Shown: positions 17,323 through 24,085 of the stretch, one piece after another
How positions within the stretch are numbered: position 1 is the stretch's first letter
Layout of the letters: each line of letters starts with the position of its first letter
Origin: Pseudoduganella rivuli
GTDB lineage: Bacteria; Pseudomonadota; Gammaproteobacteria; Burkholderiales; Burkholderiaceae_D
Length of the DNA: 56,095 nucleotides
NCBI RefSeq assembly: GCF_009674485.1
Contig: NZ_WKJJ01000034.1
Coordinates: 1 to 56,095 of the forward strand
Direction: 5' to 3'
The notes under the pieces: generated by a model
Databases searched by the model: none
Told to the model about the DNA's origin: nothing
What the model saw: the letters and a program-made list of their open reading frames with translations, nothing else
Position numbers and translations under genes: made by a program

Positions 17323-17962
17323 TGCGCGTATCGACACGATGGAACAGGAACTGAACAGGAAGCACAGTGCTTATCGCTGGCTGTCGTACGTTGCGCGGCG
17401 CGTCACCATACTCGGCGCGCTGTATGTCGTCCTGTATTTACCGATGCTGCTGATCCAGCAGTATTGGAAAGTCGATTCGGTTGCGCTGGAGAGTGGTACG
17501 CTGAACCCGCATATCGGCATGAACCTGTCCACGCTGGTACTGTCGCCATGGACCCAATCGCTTATCGCGGCTGTCGTGCTTGGGTTTTGCGCGGGCTGGA
17601 CGAAGCAAACCTGGAAAATGAAGCTGCTGGTGAATACGGTGTTGTTGCTGGTTACCGTGTCGCCTGTGCTTTGTCTGCTGTCGGCAAGCACCTCGACAAT
17701 ACTCGTGCGTGCGTATCACGGCATGCTGTTGCTGGCCGCTGGTTTGCTGACCAACCGGACGTTCGGCTATACCCGTGCCTGGGCCCGCAAGAATTTTTAT
17801 CTGGAACGACTGGCAGCCTTGAAGTACCTGCCAGCAGGGGCGGACAAGGCCAAGGCTTTTGATAAGCTGCACGAAGCGTATTGTGTGGATGTGCACCGCG
17901 ACCTGGTCGGCGACACATTTTTCGTACTCGACCAGGCCAGTGCCAAATTACAGGGCGGCTGA
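17312..17962 (+). CDS. RADAR-associated membrane protein (RdrC/RdrD position)
   Basis: A 216-residue protein with a basic, amphipathic N-terminus and four hydrophobic stretches at about 33-50, 74-95, 105-125 and 130-147, followed by a helical cytoplasmic-looking tail of 65 residues. Known RADAR loci may carry an accessory membrane protein, either RdrC (Csx27 family) or RdrD (SLATT family). The position fits this role, but the sequence alone does not let me choose; four hydrophobic segments are more than the two typical of SLATT. The ATG at 17312 overlaps the rdrB end by 11 bases, with AAAGGA 9 bases upstream, which implies translational coupling. Its last 15 bases overlap the merR gene on the other strand. 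Confidence 0.75.
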   Translation: MTLDARIDTMEQELNRKHSAYRWLSYVARRVTILGALYVVLYLPMLLIQQYWKVDSVALESGTLNPHIGMNLSTLVLSPWTQSLIAAVVLGFCAGWTKQTWKMKLLVNTVLLLVTVSPVLCLLSASTSTILVRAYHGMLLLAAGLLTNRTFGYTRAWARKNFYLERLAALKYLPAGADKAKAFDKLHEAYCVDVHRDLVGDTFFVLDQASAKLQGG

Positions 17963-18340
17963 CTTTGCCGTCCATGCGTCAGCGCCCCGCAGCGGGCAAG
18001 CCGCCATGTCCTCGCCCAGTCGCCGGACCAATTCCACCCGCAGCGCCGCCAGCCCCGCCATGCGGCGGTCGACTTCCTCCACTTTCGCCCGCAGCGCTTC
18101 GCGCAGCCGTTCCGCCGACGTGTCCGGCGCCGCCAGCAGCGGCAAATCCGCTTCGATTTCCTTCAGCGTGAAACCCAGTTGCTGCGCCGTGCGGATGTAG
18201 CGCAGCCAGTCCACGGCTTCGGGCGGGTAGTCGCGGTAACCGTTGCCGCTGCGGCGGGCCGTCAACAGTCCCCGTTTTTCGTAAAAGCGCAACGTGTCGC
18301 GGCTGAGGCCGGTGGCGGCGGCGATGGCTCCGATTTGCAT
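17948..18340 (-). CDS. MerR-family transcriptional regulator
   Basis: A 130-residue regulator with the MerR winged-helix DNA-binding domain at the N-terminus (MQIGAIAAATGLSRDTLRFY, then GYRDYPPEAVDWLRYI) and a dimerisation coiled coil from about 80. The C-terminal effector part has a single cysteine (CPLRG), so a classical metal site is not evident. The start at 18340 has AAGGA 7 bases upstream. A MerR-type promoter lies between it and the divergent gene at 18423, which is the likely target. It abuts the RADAR operon tail to tail, overlapping by 15 bases, but nothing suggests that it controls RADAR. Confidence 0.9.
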   Translation of the reverse strand: MQIGAIAAATGLSRDTLRFYEKRGLLTARRSGNGYRDYPPEAVDWLRYIRTAQQLGFTLKEIEADLPLLAAPDTSAERLREALRAKVEEVDRRMAGLAALRVELVRRLGEDMAACPLRGADAWTAKSAAL

Positions 18341-18362
18341 GGCGTGTCCTTCCAAATAATGC

Positions 18363-18394
18363 TTGACCATGGAGTTTACTCCAAGGTTTAGCAT
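18363..18394 (+). promoter_or_regulatory. MerR-type promoter with operator dyad
   Basis: TTGACC (18363-18368) and TAGCAT (18389-18394) are separated by 20 bases, longer than the usual 17. The spacer is filled by the dyad CCATGGAGTTTACTCCAAGG (18367-18386), whose nine-base arms match at eight positions. An overlong spacer holding the operator is the hallmark of MerR-activated promoters. It points to the gene at 18423. Confidence 0.8.
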
Positions 18395-18422
18395 GGGTCA
18401 CTGATGAAACAAGGAGCCTCCC

Positions 18423-18854
18423 ATGCCCGACCACCTGACATTCCGCCGTATCGTCCGTGCCAGCGCCATTTACGATCTGGTTGTAACCATGCCGTTTGCC
18501 ACGCCGTGGACCTTTGCCGCCGCTCATGCACTATTGTCCGAGATTAACGCCAGGCTGGGCGGCGCGCCGCTGCCCGCGTTTGAACCGTTCCACATATTGA
18601 TGGCGTGCCTGATGGGCAGCGTCGTCATGGTGTGGTCGGTGTTAAGGATACGCGACCCGCAACCGCTGTATGGTCGCTACGACGCGGTGGCGCGCCTGCT
18701 GTTTGCCACGTGGATGGGCTGGACCTGGTTGCAGACGGGGGCGCCGCTGCTGTGGCTGTTCCTGGTGCCGGAAGCCGCGTGGTGTGTCGTGCAGGCGCTG
18801 CCCGTGCGCGCCGCCGGAACGGCCGGGGGTAAGATGGACCGCGTTGCCGCCTGA
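18423..18854 (+). CDS. Small four-helix membrane protein under MerR-type promoter
   Basis: A 143-residue protein I do not recognise. It has about four hydrophobic segments (roughly 15-40, 55-75, 85-105 and 107-128) and no catalytic motif. AAGGAG lies 8 bases before the ATG. The MerR-type promoter immediately upstream suggests induction by a small molecule or stress sensed by the divergent regulator. The two downstream VOC genes run in the same direction after gaps of 102 and 42 bases and may share the transcript. It could be a DoxX-like or efflux accessory protein, but that is a guess. Confidence 0.75.
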   Translation: MPDHLTFRRIVRASAIYDLVVTMPFATPWTFAAAHALLSEINARLGGAPLPAFEPFHILMACLMGSVVMVWSVLRIRDPQPLYGRYDAVARLLFATWMGWTWLQTGAPLLWLFLVPEAAWCVVQALPVRAAGTAGGKMDRVAA

Positions 18855-18956
18855 TTGCCCGCACGATCACCTGTTTGTCGATTCCTGGCCGCGTCATCCG
18901 TCGTGGAGGTAAGGATGCGGGCGGCGGCGCCCGACCTCAACCAGAAAGGACATGCC

Positions 18957-19454
18957 ATGGCCAACGTTCAACACATCGTTCCCTGCCTGTGGTTCGACAC
19001 GCAGGCGGAAGAAGCGGCAAAGTATTACACCGGTATTTTTGACGGTGGACGCATCAACCAGGTCAGTTATTACACGGAAGCGGGCAAGGAACAGCACGGC
19101 AAGGAACCCGGTTCCGTGCTGACGGTGGAGTTTGAAATCAATGGCCAGACGTTCACGGCGCTGAATGGCGGCCCCCATTTCAAGTTCAATGAAGCCGTGT
19201 CGTTCCAGGTCATGTGCGAGAGCCAGCAGGAAGTCGACCGTTACTGGACCAAATTGGGCGAGGGCGGCGATCCGGCGGCGCAGCAATGCGGCTGGTTGAA
19301 GGATAAGTTCGGCGTGTCGTGGCAAATCGTGCCGCGCGTGATGATCGAAATGCTGAAGGATTCCCAGTCGGCCCGGTCCCAGCGCGCCATGGCGGCCATG
19401 ATGGGAATGAAAAAGCTCGATATCGCGGCGTTGCAGCGAGCCTACGCCGGGTGA
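18957..19454 (+). CDS. VOC family protein, PhnB-like
   Basis: A 165-residue protein of the vicinal oxygen chelate fold in the PhnB / 3-demethylubiquinone-methyltransferase-like subfamily. Typical features are the start VQHIVPCLWFDTQAEEAAKYY, the central ALNGGPHFKFNEAVSFQV and QCGWLKDKFGVSWQIVP. Members of this group are common and mostly uncharacterised; they are not methyltransferases in spite of the old name. The ATG at 18957 has AAAGGA about 7 bases upstream, which favours it over an open upstream extension. Possible operon with 18423 and 19497. Confidence 0.88.
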   Translation: MANVQHIVPCLWFDTQAEEAAKYYTGIFDGGRINQVSYYTEAGKEQHGKEPGSVLTVEFEINGQTFTALNGGPHFKFNEAVSFQVMCESQQEVDRYWTKLGEGGDPAAQQCGWLKDKFGVSWQIVPRVMIEMLKDSQSARSQRAMAAMMGMKKLDIAALQRAYAG

Positions 19455-19496
19455 TCGGCGTATCATTATTCTTCCCATCCTGCCAGGAGATCCGCC

Positions 19497-19886
19497 ATGC
19501 AAGCGCAACCCCTCATTGCAGTGTCAGACGTGCCCGCCAGCAGCCGCTGGTACCAAACCTTGCTCGCTGCCCGCAGCGGCCACGGTGGCCGGGAGTATGA
19601 ACAAATCATGCACGGCGAGCGCATGATCCTGCAATTGCACCGCTGGGATGCGCATGGCCACGTCAACCTGGGCGACCCGGAATCGCGTCCCTATGGCAAT
19701 GGCGTGCTGCTGTGGTTCTGGACCGATGATTTCGACGATGCCGTGGAGCGCATCACGGCATTGTCGGCCAAGGTGCTGGAGGGGCCGAAGGAAAACACCA
19801 ATGCGTCGCACCGGGAAATCTGGGTTCGCGATCCGGACGGGTATGTGGTGGTGCTGGCCGGGCCTTACGGCGACGTCGGCATGTAG
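19497..19886 (+). CDS. VOC family (glyoxalase-like) protein
   Basis: A 129-residue single-domain glyoxalase/bleomycin-resistance-fold protein. It opens with QPLIAVSDVPASSRWYQTLL, the usual first beta strand and helix, and ends with the family motif EIWVRDPDGYVVVLAGP. Substrate is unknown. CAGGAG lies about 8 bases before the ATG. It starts 42 bases after the PhnB-like gene and is followed by a palindromic repeat, which may mark the end of the transcript. Confidence 0.87.
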   Translation: MQAQPLIAVSDVPASSRWYQTLLAARSGHGGREYEQIMHGERMILQLHRWDAHGHVNLGDPESRPYGNGVLLWFWTDDFDDAVERITALSAKVLEGPKENTNASHREIWVRDPDGYVVVLAGPYGDVGM

Positions 19887-19920
19887 GCCGCACGCCGAAC
19901 GTCACCTGCGGCGCCGTTCC

Positions 19921-20002
19921 GTAGGGCGGTTTCCGCACAGCGGAAGCCGCCACGCATGCGGCACGTTGACGCATGCAGGCGGCTTTGTAAAAGCCGCCCT
20001 AC
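19921..20002. repeat. REP-like palindromic pair
   Basis: Begins GTAGGGCGGTTTCCG and ends AAGCCGCCCTAC, with inner hairpins TTTCCGCacagCGGAA and GGCGGCTTTgtaAAAGCCGCC. ACGCATGC follows the first hairpin and recurs inverted before the second. It lies between the convergent VOC gene and the M19 gene. Confidence 0.85.
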
Positions 20003-20021
20003 GGCTGGTAAGGGCACGGGA

Positions 20022-20987
20022 TTATCTGTGCCAGGCCTGCGTGGCCACCCGCAGCATATTGCCGCCCATGACTTGCGCAGCCTCGTCCGCCGACATGCCC
20101 ACCTTGCGCAGTTCGGCGGCCAGTTCGCGCCACATGTCCGGTGCGACGAACGTGGGCGGATGCTCGCGGCTGTAGCCCGCCGACGCGGGCCACCAGTACG
20201 ACGGATCGAATTCGCCCGGCGGGGTATCGTCCAGCTCCGCTTGTGAAAAGCAGATATCGGTGCCGATGCCCACGTGCGCCACACCCGCCACATCGGCCAC
20301 ATAGGCGGCGTGGCGCGCCACGTCGGCCGCCGATGGCGCCGCGCTGCCAAGGAACCACGACAGCCCCGATATGCAGACGACGCCGCCCGTGGCGGAACAG
20401 GCGCGGATTTGTTCATCGGTGATATTGCGGCCGTGCTGCGTCAGCGCATACGGATTGGCATGGCTGAATACGACCGGCTTGCTGGAGATGTCCATGATTT
20501 CCAGCGACGACATGCGTCCCGTGTGCGAACAATCCATGATGATGCCCGCGTCGTTCACGGCCTGCACCATGCGCCTGCCCAGCGGCGTCAGGCCGCGCGG
20601 TTCGTCATGGCAGCCGCCCGCCACGCTGTTGTTGCGGTTATAGACGAAGTGCATTTGCCGCACGCCCAGTTGCGCATACAGCGCCACCATGTCCGGCCGG
20701 TCCAGCAGCGGCATCGAACCCTCCAGGTCGAACGTCAGCGCCATCTTGCCCTCGCGCGCCGCGCGCTGCACGTCGTCGACCGTGGACGCCAGCACATAGC
20801 GTTCCGGCTGCGCGGCAATGGTGGCGCGGTAGCCGGCAATCACGGACATCACTTGCGGCAGCGGATTCATGTCGGCGCCCACATTGAGCGACGTGTAGTG
20901 CACACCGGCCGCGTGCAGCCGCGCCACCGGCTCGAACGATGCATCGGGGTGCTGCGGCAGGCAGACGTGGGCGTCCCAGTGGATCAT
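20022..20987 (-). CDS. M19 membrane dipeptidase-like protein
   Basis: A 321-residue zinc amidohydrolase of peptidase family M19 (renal dipeptidase type). Family motifs are TFDLEGSMP (glutamate bridging the zincs), MDCSHTG, FSHANPYALTQHGRN (histidine and arginine) and GIGTDIC. The first metal motif is unusual: M19 enzymes have HxD in DGHND, whereas here it is DAHVC with H7 and C9. There is no signal peptide or lipid anchor, so the bacterial protein is probably cytoplasmic. Related bacterial enzymes act on dipeptides, sometimes D-amino acid dipeptides or antibiotics. AAGGAA precedes the ATG by 9 bases. It diverges from the helicase gene at 21098. Confidence 0.88.
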   Translation of the reverse strand: MIHWDAHVCLPQHPDASFEPVARLHAAGVHYTSLNVGADMNPLPQVMSVIAGYRATIAAQPERYVLASTVDDVQRAAREGKMALTFDLEGSMPLLDRPDMVALYAQLGVRQMHFVYNRNNSVAGGCHDEPRGLTPLGRRMVQAVNDAGIIMDCSHTGRMSSLEIMDISSKPVVFSHANPYALTQHGRNITDEQIRACSATGGVVCISGLSWFLGSAAPSAADVARHAAYVADVAGVAHVGIGTDICFSQAELDDTPPGEFDPSYWWPASAGYSREHPPTFVAPDMWRELAAELRKVGMSADEAAQVMGGNMLRVATQAWHR

Positions 20988-21097
20988 GTTATCAATTCCT
21001 TAATGGAAGGACGGCCATATTCCCACAGATCCCGGCGGAAGGGCAAGCGCCTGCCGACTTCCTTTATACTGGCGGGTTCTTCAAGCAGGATTACTCC

Positions 21098-22363
21098 ATG
21101 ACCTTTTCCACGCTGGGCCTCGCGCCCCCGTTACTGAATGCCTTGGCCGAAGTTGGCTACACCGAGCCGACCGCCATCCAGGCCGCAGCCATTCCCGCTG
21201 CGTTGCGGGGCGACGACGTGCTGGGCGCCGCGCAAACGGGCTCCGGCAAGACCGCCGCATTCGTGCTGCCCATGCTGCAGGCATTGCTGGCGCGCCGCGC
21301 GTCCGGCACACGCGCCGTGCACGGCCTGGTGCTGGCCCCTACGCGCGAACTGGCGGCGCAGGTGGGCGAGACCATCCGCACGCTGGCGCAGCATTTGCCG
21401 GTGGCGGTGAAAGTCGTGACGGCGTTCGGCGGCGTCTCGATCAACCCGCAAATGATGGCGCTGCGGGGCGGCGCGGACATCGTGGTGGCCACGCCGGGCC
21501 GCTTGCTGGACCTGGTCGAACACAATGCGCTGAAACTGGACAAGGTCGCCACCTTGGTGCTGGATGAGGCGGACCGCTTGCTGGACATGGGCTTCACGGC
21601 GGAAGTCAACCGCATCCTGGCGTTGTTGCCGGCAGCGCGCCAGAGCCTGTTCTTTTCCGCCACGTTCCCGCCCGCCGTGCAGGCGCTGGCGCAAGGCATG
21701 TTGCGCAACCCGGTGCGCGCGGAAGTGGCGTCCACGCCGGAAACCCGGCCGGATATCGTGCAGCGCGCCATCCTGGTCGATGAGGCGCGCCGCCTGCAAC
21801 TGCTGCGCCACCTGATCCGCGAAGAAGGGTGGGAGCGGGTGATGGTGTTCGTCGCCACCAAGTACGCCGCCGACCATGTGGCCGACAAGCTGCGCCGCAA
21901 CGGCATCCACGCGGAAGCGTTTCACGCCGACCAGAGCCAGGGCGCCCGCACGGCCATGCTGGCGGACTTCAAGGTGTCGCACATCCGCGTGCTGGTGGCG
22001 ACCGACGTGGCGGCGCGCGGCATCGATATCGCGCAATTGCCGGCCGTGGTGAATTTCGACTTGCCCCGCTCGCCGGCCGATTACACGCACCGCATCGGCC
22101 GCACCGGCCGCGCCGGCGCCAGCGGGCTGGCGGTCAGCTTCGTCAGCGCTGCAACGGAAGCGCATTTCAGCCTGATCGAGAGCCGGCAGAAAGTGCGCGT
22201 GCCGCGCGAGCAGGTGGCGGGATTCGAACCGGTGCAGACGGCGGCGCCCGCGGTGCATGCGGCGACCGATACCGTCAACGGCGGCATCAAGGGCAAGCGC
22301 AAGAGCAAGAAGGACAAGTTGCGGGAAGCGGCGGCAGCGGCTGCTGCTGAAACGGGACGTTAA
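21098..22363 (+). CDS. DEAD-box RNA helicase, RhlE-like
   Basis: A 421-residue ATP-dependent RNA helicase. Motifs in order: Q motif around F3-Q28, I AQTGSGKT (45-52), Ia APTRELA, Ib TPGRLL, II DEAD (in LVLDEADRLLDMGF), III SAT, V ATDVAARGID and VI HRIGRTGRAG. The C-terminal 40 residues are basic and then alanine-rich (GKRKSKKDKLREAAAAA), a typical RNA-binding tail. The tail and length suggest RhlE or a related ribosome-assembly or RNA-decay helicase. The ATG at 21098 with AGGA upstream is preferred over a long open extension that overlaps the divergent gene. Confidence 0.93.
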   Translation: MTFSTLGLAPPLLNALAEVGYTEPTAIQAAAIPAALRGDDVLGAAQTGSGKTAAFVLPMLQALLARRASGTRAVHGLVLAPTRELAAQVGETIRTLAQHLPVAVKVVTAFGGVSINPQMMALRGGADIVVATPGRLLDLVEHNALKLDKVATLVLDEADRLLDMGFTAEVNRILALLPAARQSLFFSATFPPAVQALAQGMLRNPVRAEVASTPETRPDIVQRAILVDEARRLQLLRHLIREEGWERVMVFVATKYAADHVADKLRRNGIHAEAFHADQSQGARTAMLADFKVSHIRVLVATDVAARGIDIAQLPAVVNFDLPRSPADYTHRIGRTGRAGASGLAVSFVSAATEAHFSLIESRQKVRVPREQVAGFEPVQTAAPAVHAATDTVNGGIKGKRKSKKDKLREAAAAAAAETGR

Positions 22364-22391
22364 ATCCATCGCATGCATTACCACAACGCCT

Positions 22392-22421
22392 GGTGGCTTC
22401 CGCAAGCGGAATCCACCCTAC
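22392..22421. repeat. Single REP-like hairpin
   Basis: GGTGGCTTCCGCaaGCGGAATCCACC followed by CTAC, one half of the element seen at 19921. It lies 28 bases after the helicase stop. The conserved CCCTAC end supplies, on the minus strand, the TAG stop codon of the lipoprotein gene at 22418. Confidence 0.75.
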
Positions 22422-23128
22422 GGGTTTGGCGTATTGGCTGGACTACCGGTATGGCCTGCGCCACTCTCCGTTACCAGCGCCATGCGCCGCCGAACCTGTT
22501 CCGCAGCCAGCCTATCTCCCGCTTTCTCCGCCCGTAGCGCCTGCGTTTGCAACCACGCCAGCAAAGCCCGGCGCCAGCCCTGGTCGGACGCGGTCTCCAC
22601 CGCGACCGTCAGCACGGAAGGCGCCGCGTGCCCCGCGCGCAGCACGGCGCCCGCGGCGACCAGCCGTGACAGCGGATCGGCGATGGCCGTCACCGCCGCC
22701 GACGCGGCCGCGTCGTTGCCGGTAGCCAGCGCGCCCGCCACGGCGCGGTGCTGTTCCGGCAGCAGCGCCGCATCCGCCCGCTGGCCGGCCAGGTAATGCA
22801 GGTAAGCCAGGTCCGCCGGCGACGCATCGATGCGCCACCGTTCAAACCCGGCGCAATCGTCCAGCACCAGCGCGGCCACCTGCGCCGCGCACTGCGCCAG
22901 TTCGATGCGGATCGCCAGCGATACCTTGCCCGTGCCGCCCACTTCCTGCCGCGCCCGCGCCAGTTCCGATTGCGCCATGCGGTCCTTGCCGGACAGGTAA
23001 GCGCTGGTGGCGCGCTCCTGCGCGCTGTGCGCATTCAATTTCCAGTCCGGCACCGGCGGCCCGCTGCTGCAGGCGGACAGGGTAAGCGCCACGGCGGGAG
23101 CAATCAGGCTACGGGGCAGGGTCGTCAT
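22418..23128 (-). CDS. Lipoprotein of an Mla-like operon
   Basis: A 236-residue predicted lipoprotein: a short hydrophobic signal ends in the lipobox LSAC with C20, followed by SSG. The rest is alanine-rich and helical, with many tetratricopeptide-like spaced A, L and Y residues, but no clear domain. The start (ATG 23128) overlaps the stop of the MCE gene by 4 bases (ATGA), so the two are translationally coupled. Position suggests an outer-membrane or periplasmic partner of the MCE/permease pair, comparable to the auxiliary lipoproteins of such transporters. Its stop codon lies in a palindromic repeat, so its present C-terminus (PANTPNP) may have been set by insertion of that element. Confidence 0.8.
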   Translation of the reverse strand: MTTLPRSLIAPAVALTLSACSSGPPVPDWKLNAHSAQERATSAYLSGKDRMAQSELARARQEVGGTGKVSLAIRIELAQCAAQVAALVLDDCAGFERWRIDASPADLAYLHYLAGQRADAALLPEQHRAVAGALATGNDAAASAAVTAIADPLSRLVAAGAVLRAGHAAPSVLTVAVETASDQGWRRALLAWLQTQALRAEKAGDRLAAEQVRRRMALVTESGAGHTGSPANTPNP

Positions 23129-24069
23129 GGCAGCTTGATCTCCGCATCGCGTTTGAACGGCCACTTGCGGTTGATCTCATTGATCAACTGCTCGATGCGC
23201 CGCAAGTTGCTGTCGACGTCGGCGCGCAGCGCGCCCAGGTCTTGCGTGGCGACGCGGGCGTTGGCGCCCACGGCCTGCGCTTCGGCCAGCACGGCATCCA
23301 TTTTTTTCAAGCTGGCGCGCGCATCGACCAGCAAGCCTTTGAGTTCCACCACGGCCGCCTGCGTATCGGTCATGACGCCCCGCTTGCCGAACACTTGCTT
23401 GTCCGCGTTGCCGACCAGGCTGTCCGCCTTGAGGATCAGCGCATTGGCGTTGCGCAGCAATTGCTGCGCCTTCTCATCTTCGCCCGCGATCAGCCCCATG
23501 GCGCCGCCGGGTCCATTCAACCGGCCCGTCACGCCCTGTACGTTACGCAACGTCATGTCCAGCGCGGAATCCGTGGCCGTCAGGTTGTTCAAATTCGCCA
23601 GCAAGTCGCGCGCCGCCGTCAGCAATTGCGGCACCTGGCCCGCCATGTCGCCGACCAGCAAATCGCGCGTGGCGCCGTCAGGCAGCGGCGGGTCGGCCGG
23701 GATGCCGGAATAAGCGCGCAGCTTGGCGCCGCCCACCAGTCCCCGTTCCAGGGTGAAAACGCTCGACGTGCGCAGCCAGTGCGCATCCTTTTGCGTCACG
23801 TCGACCAGGACGCGGGCCTTGCCATCCTGTCCCAGCTCGATGCGCTGCACACGGCCGATGGGAAAGCCGGCAAACGTCATGTCCATGCCGATGCCGACGC
23901 CGTCCGAATCGTCGGCCGTCAGCACCAGACGCTGCGTGGCGTCGAACGCGCCGCGCGCGTACAGCAGGTACACGGCCAGCCCGGCCACCAGCACCAGCAT
24001 CAAGCCGAGCAGCAGCGCCGCTTTCAATTCGGCATTGCGCAGCGACGGGGGGACTGCGGGTTCTTCCAT
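23125..24069 (-). CDS. MCE-domain (MlaD-like) protein
   Basis: A 314-residue protein with one N-terminal transmembrane helix (about 19-38) and one MCE domain (about 43-120) containing DSDGVGIGMDMTFAGFPIGRV. The remainder is a long helical region of about 180 residues. MCE proteins form periplasmic rings or tubes that carry lipids between inner and outer membrane, fed by an MlaE-type permease. The ATG at 24069 is chosen because GAGG lies 8 bases upstream; another ATG five codons earlier has none. It starts 16 bases after the permease gene and overlaps the lipoprotein gene by 4 bases. Confidence 0.9.
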   Translation of the reverse strand: MEEPAVPPSLRNAELKAALLLGLMLVLVAGLAVYLLYARGAFDATQRLVLTADDSDGVGIGMDMTFAGFPIGRVQRIELGQDGKARVLVDVTQKDAHWLRTSSVFTLERGLVGGAKLRAYSGIPADPPLPDGATRDLLVGDMAGQVPQLLTAARDLLANLNNLTATDSALDMTLRNVQGVTGRLNGPGGAMGLIAGEDEKAQQLLRNANALILKADSLVGNADKQVFGKRGVMTDTQAAVVELKGLLVDARASLKKMDAVLAEAQAVGANARVATQDLGALRADVDSNLRRIEQLINEINRKWPFKRDAEIKLP

Positions 24070-24085
24070 GAGGTCCTCGATCAAT

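Noticed and set aside
17948..18340. MerR gene as regulator of RADAR
   Set aside because: Its operator and promoter face the other way, toward 18423, and no similar dyad is found upstream of rdrA.
22218..22240. tRNA T-arm-like sequence GGTTCGAATCC on the minus strand
   Set aside because: It is in-frame coding sequence of the helicase (GFEPVQ) and no acceptor or anticodon stem can be formed around it.
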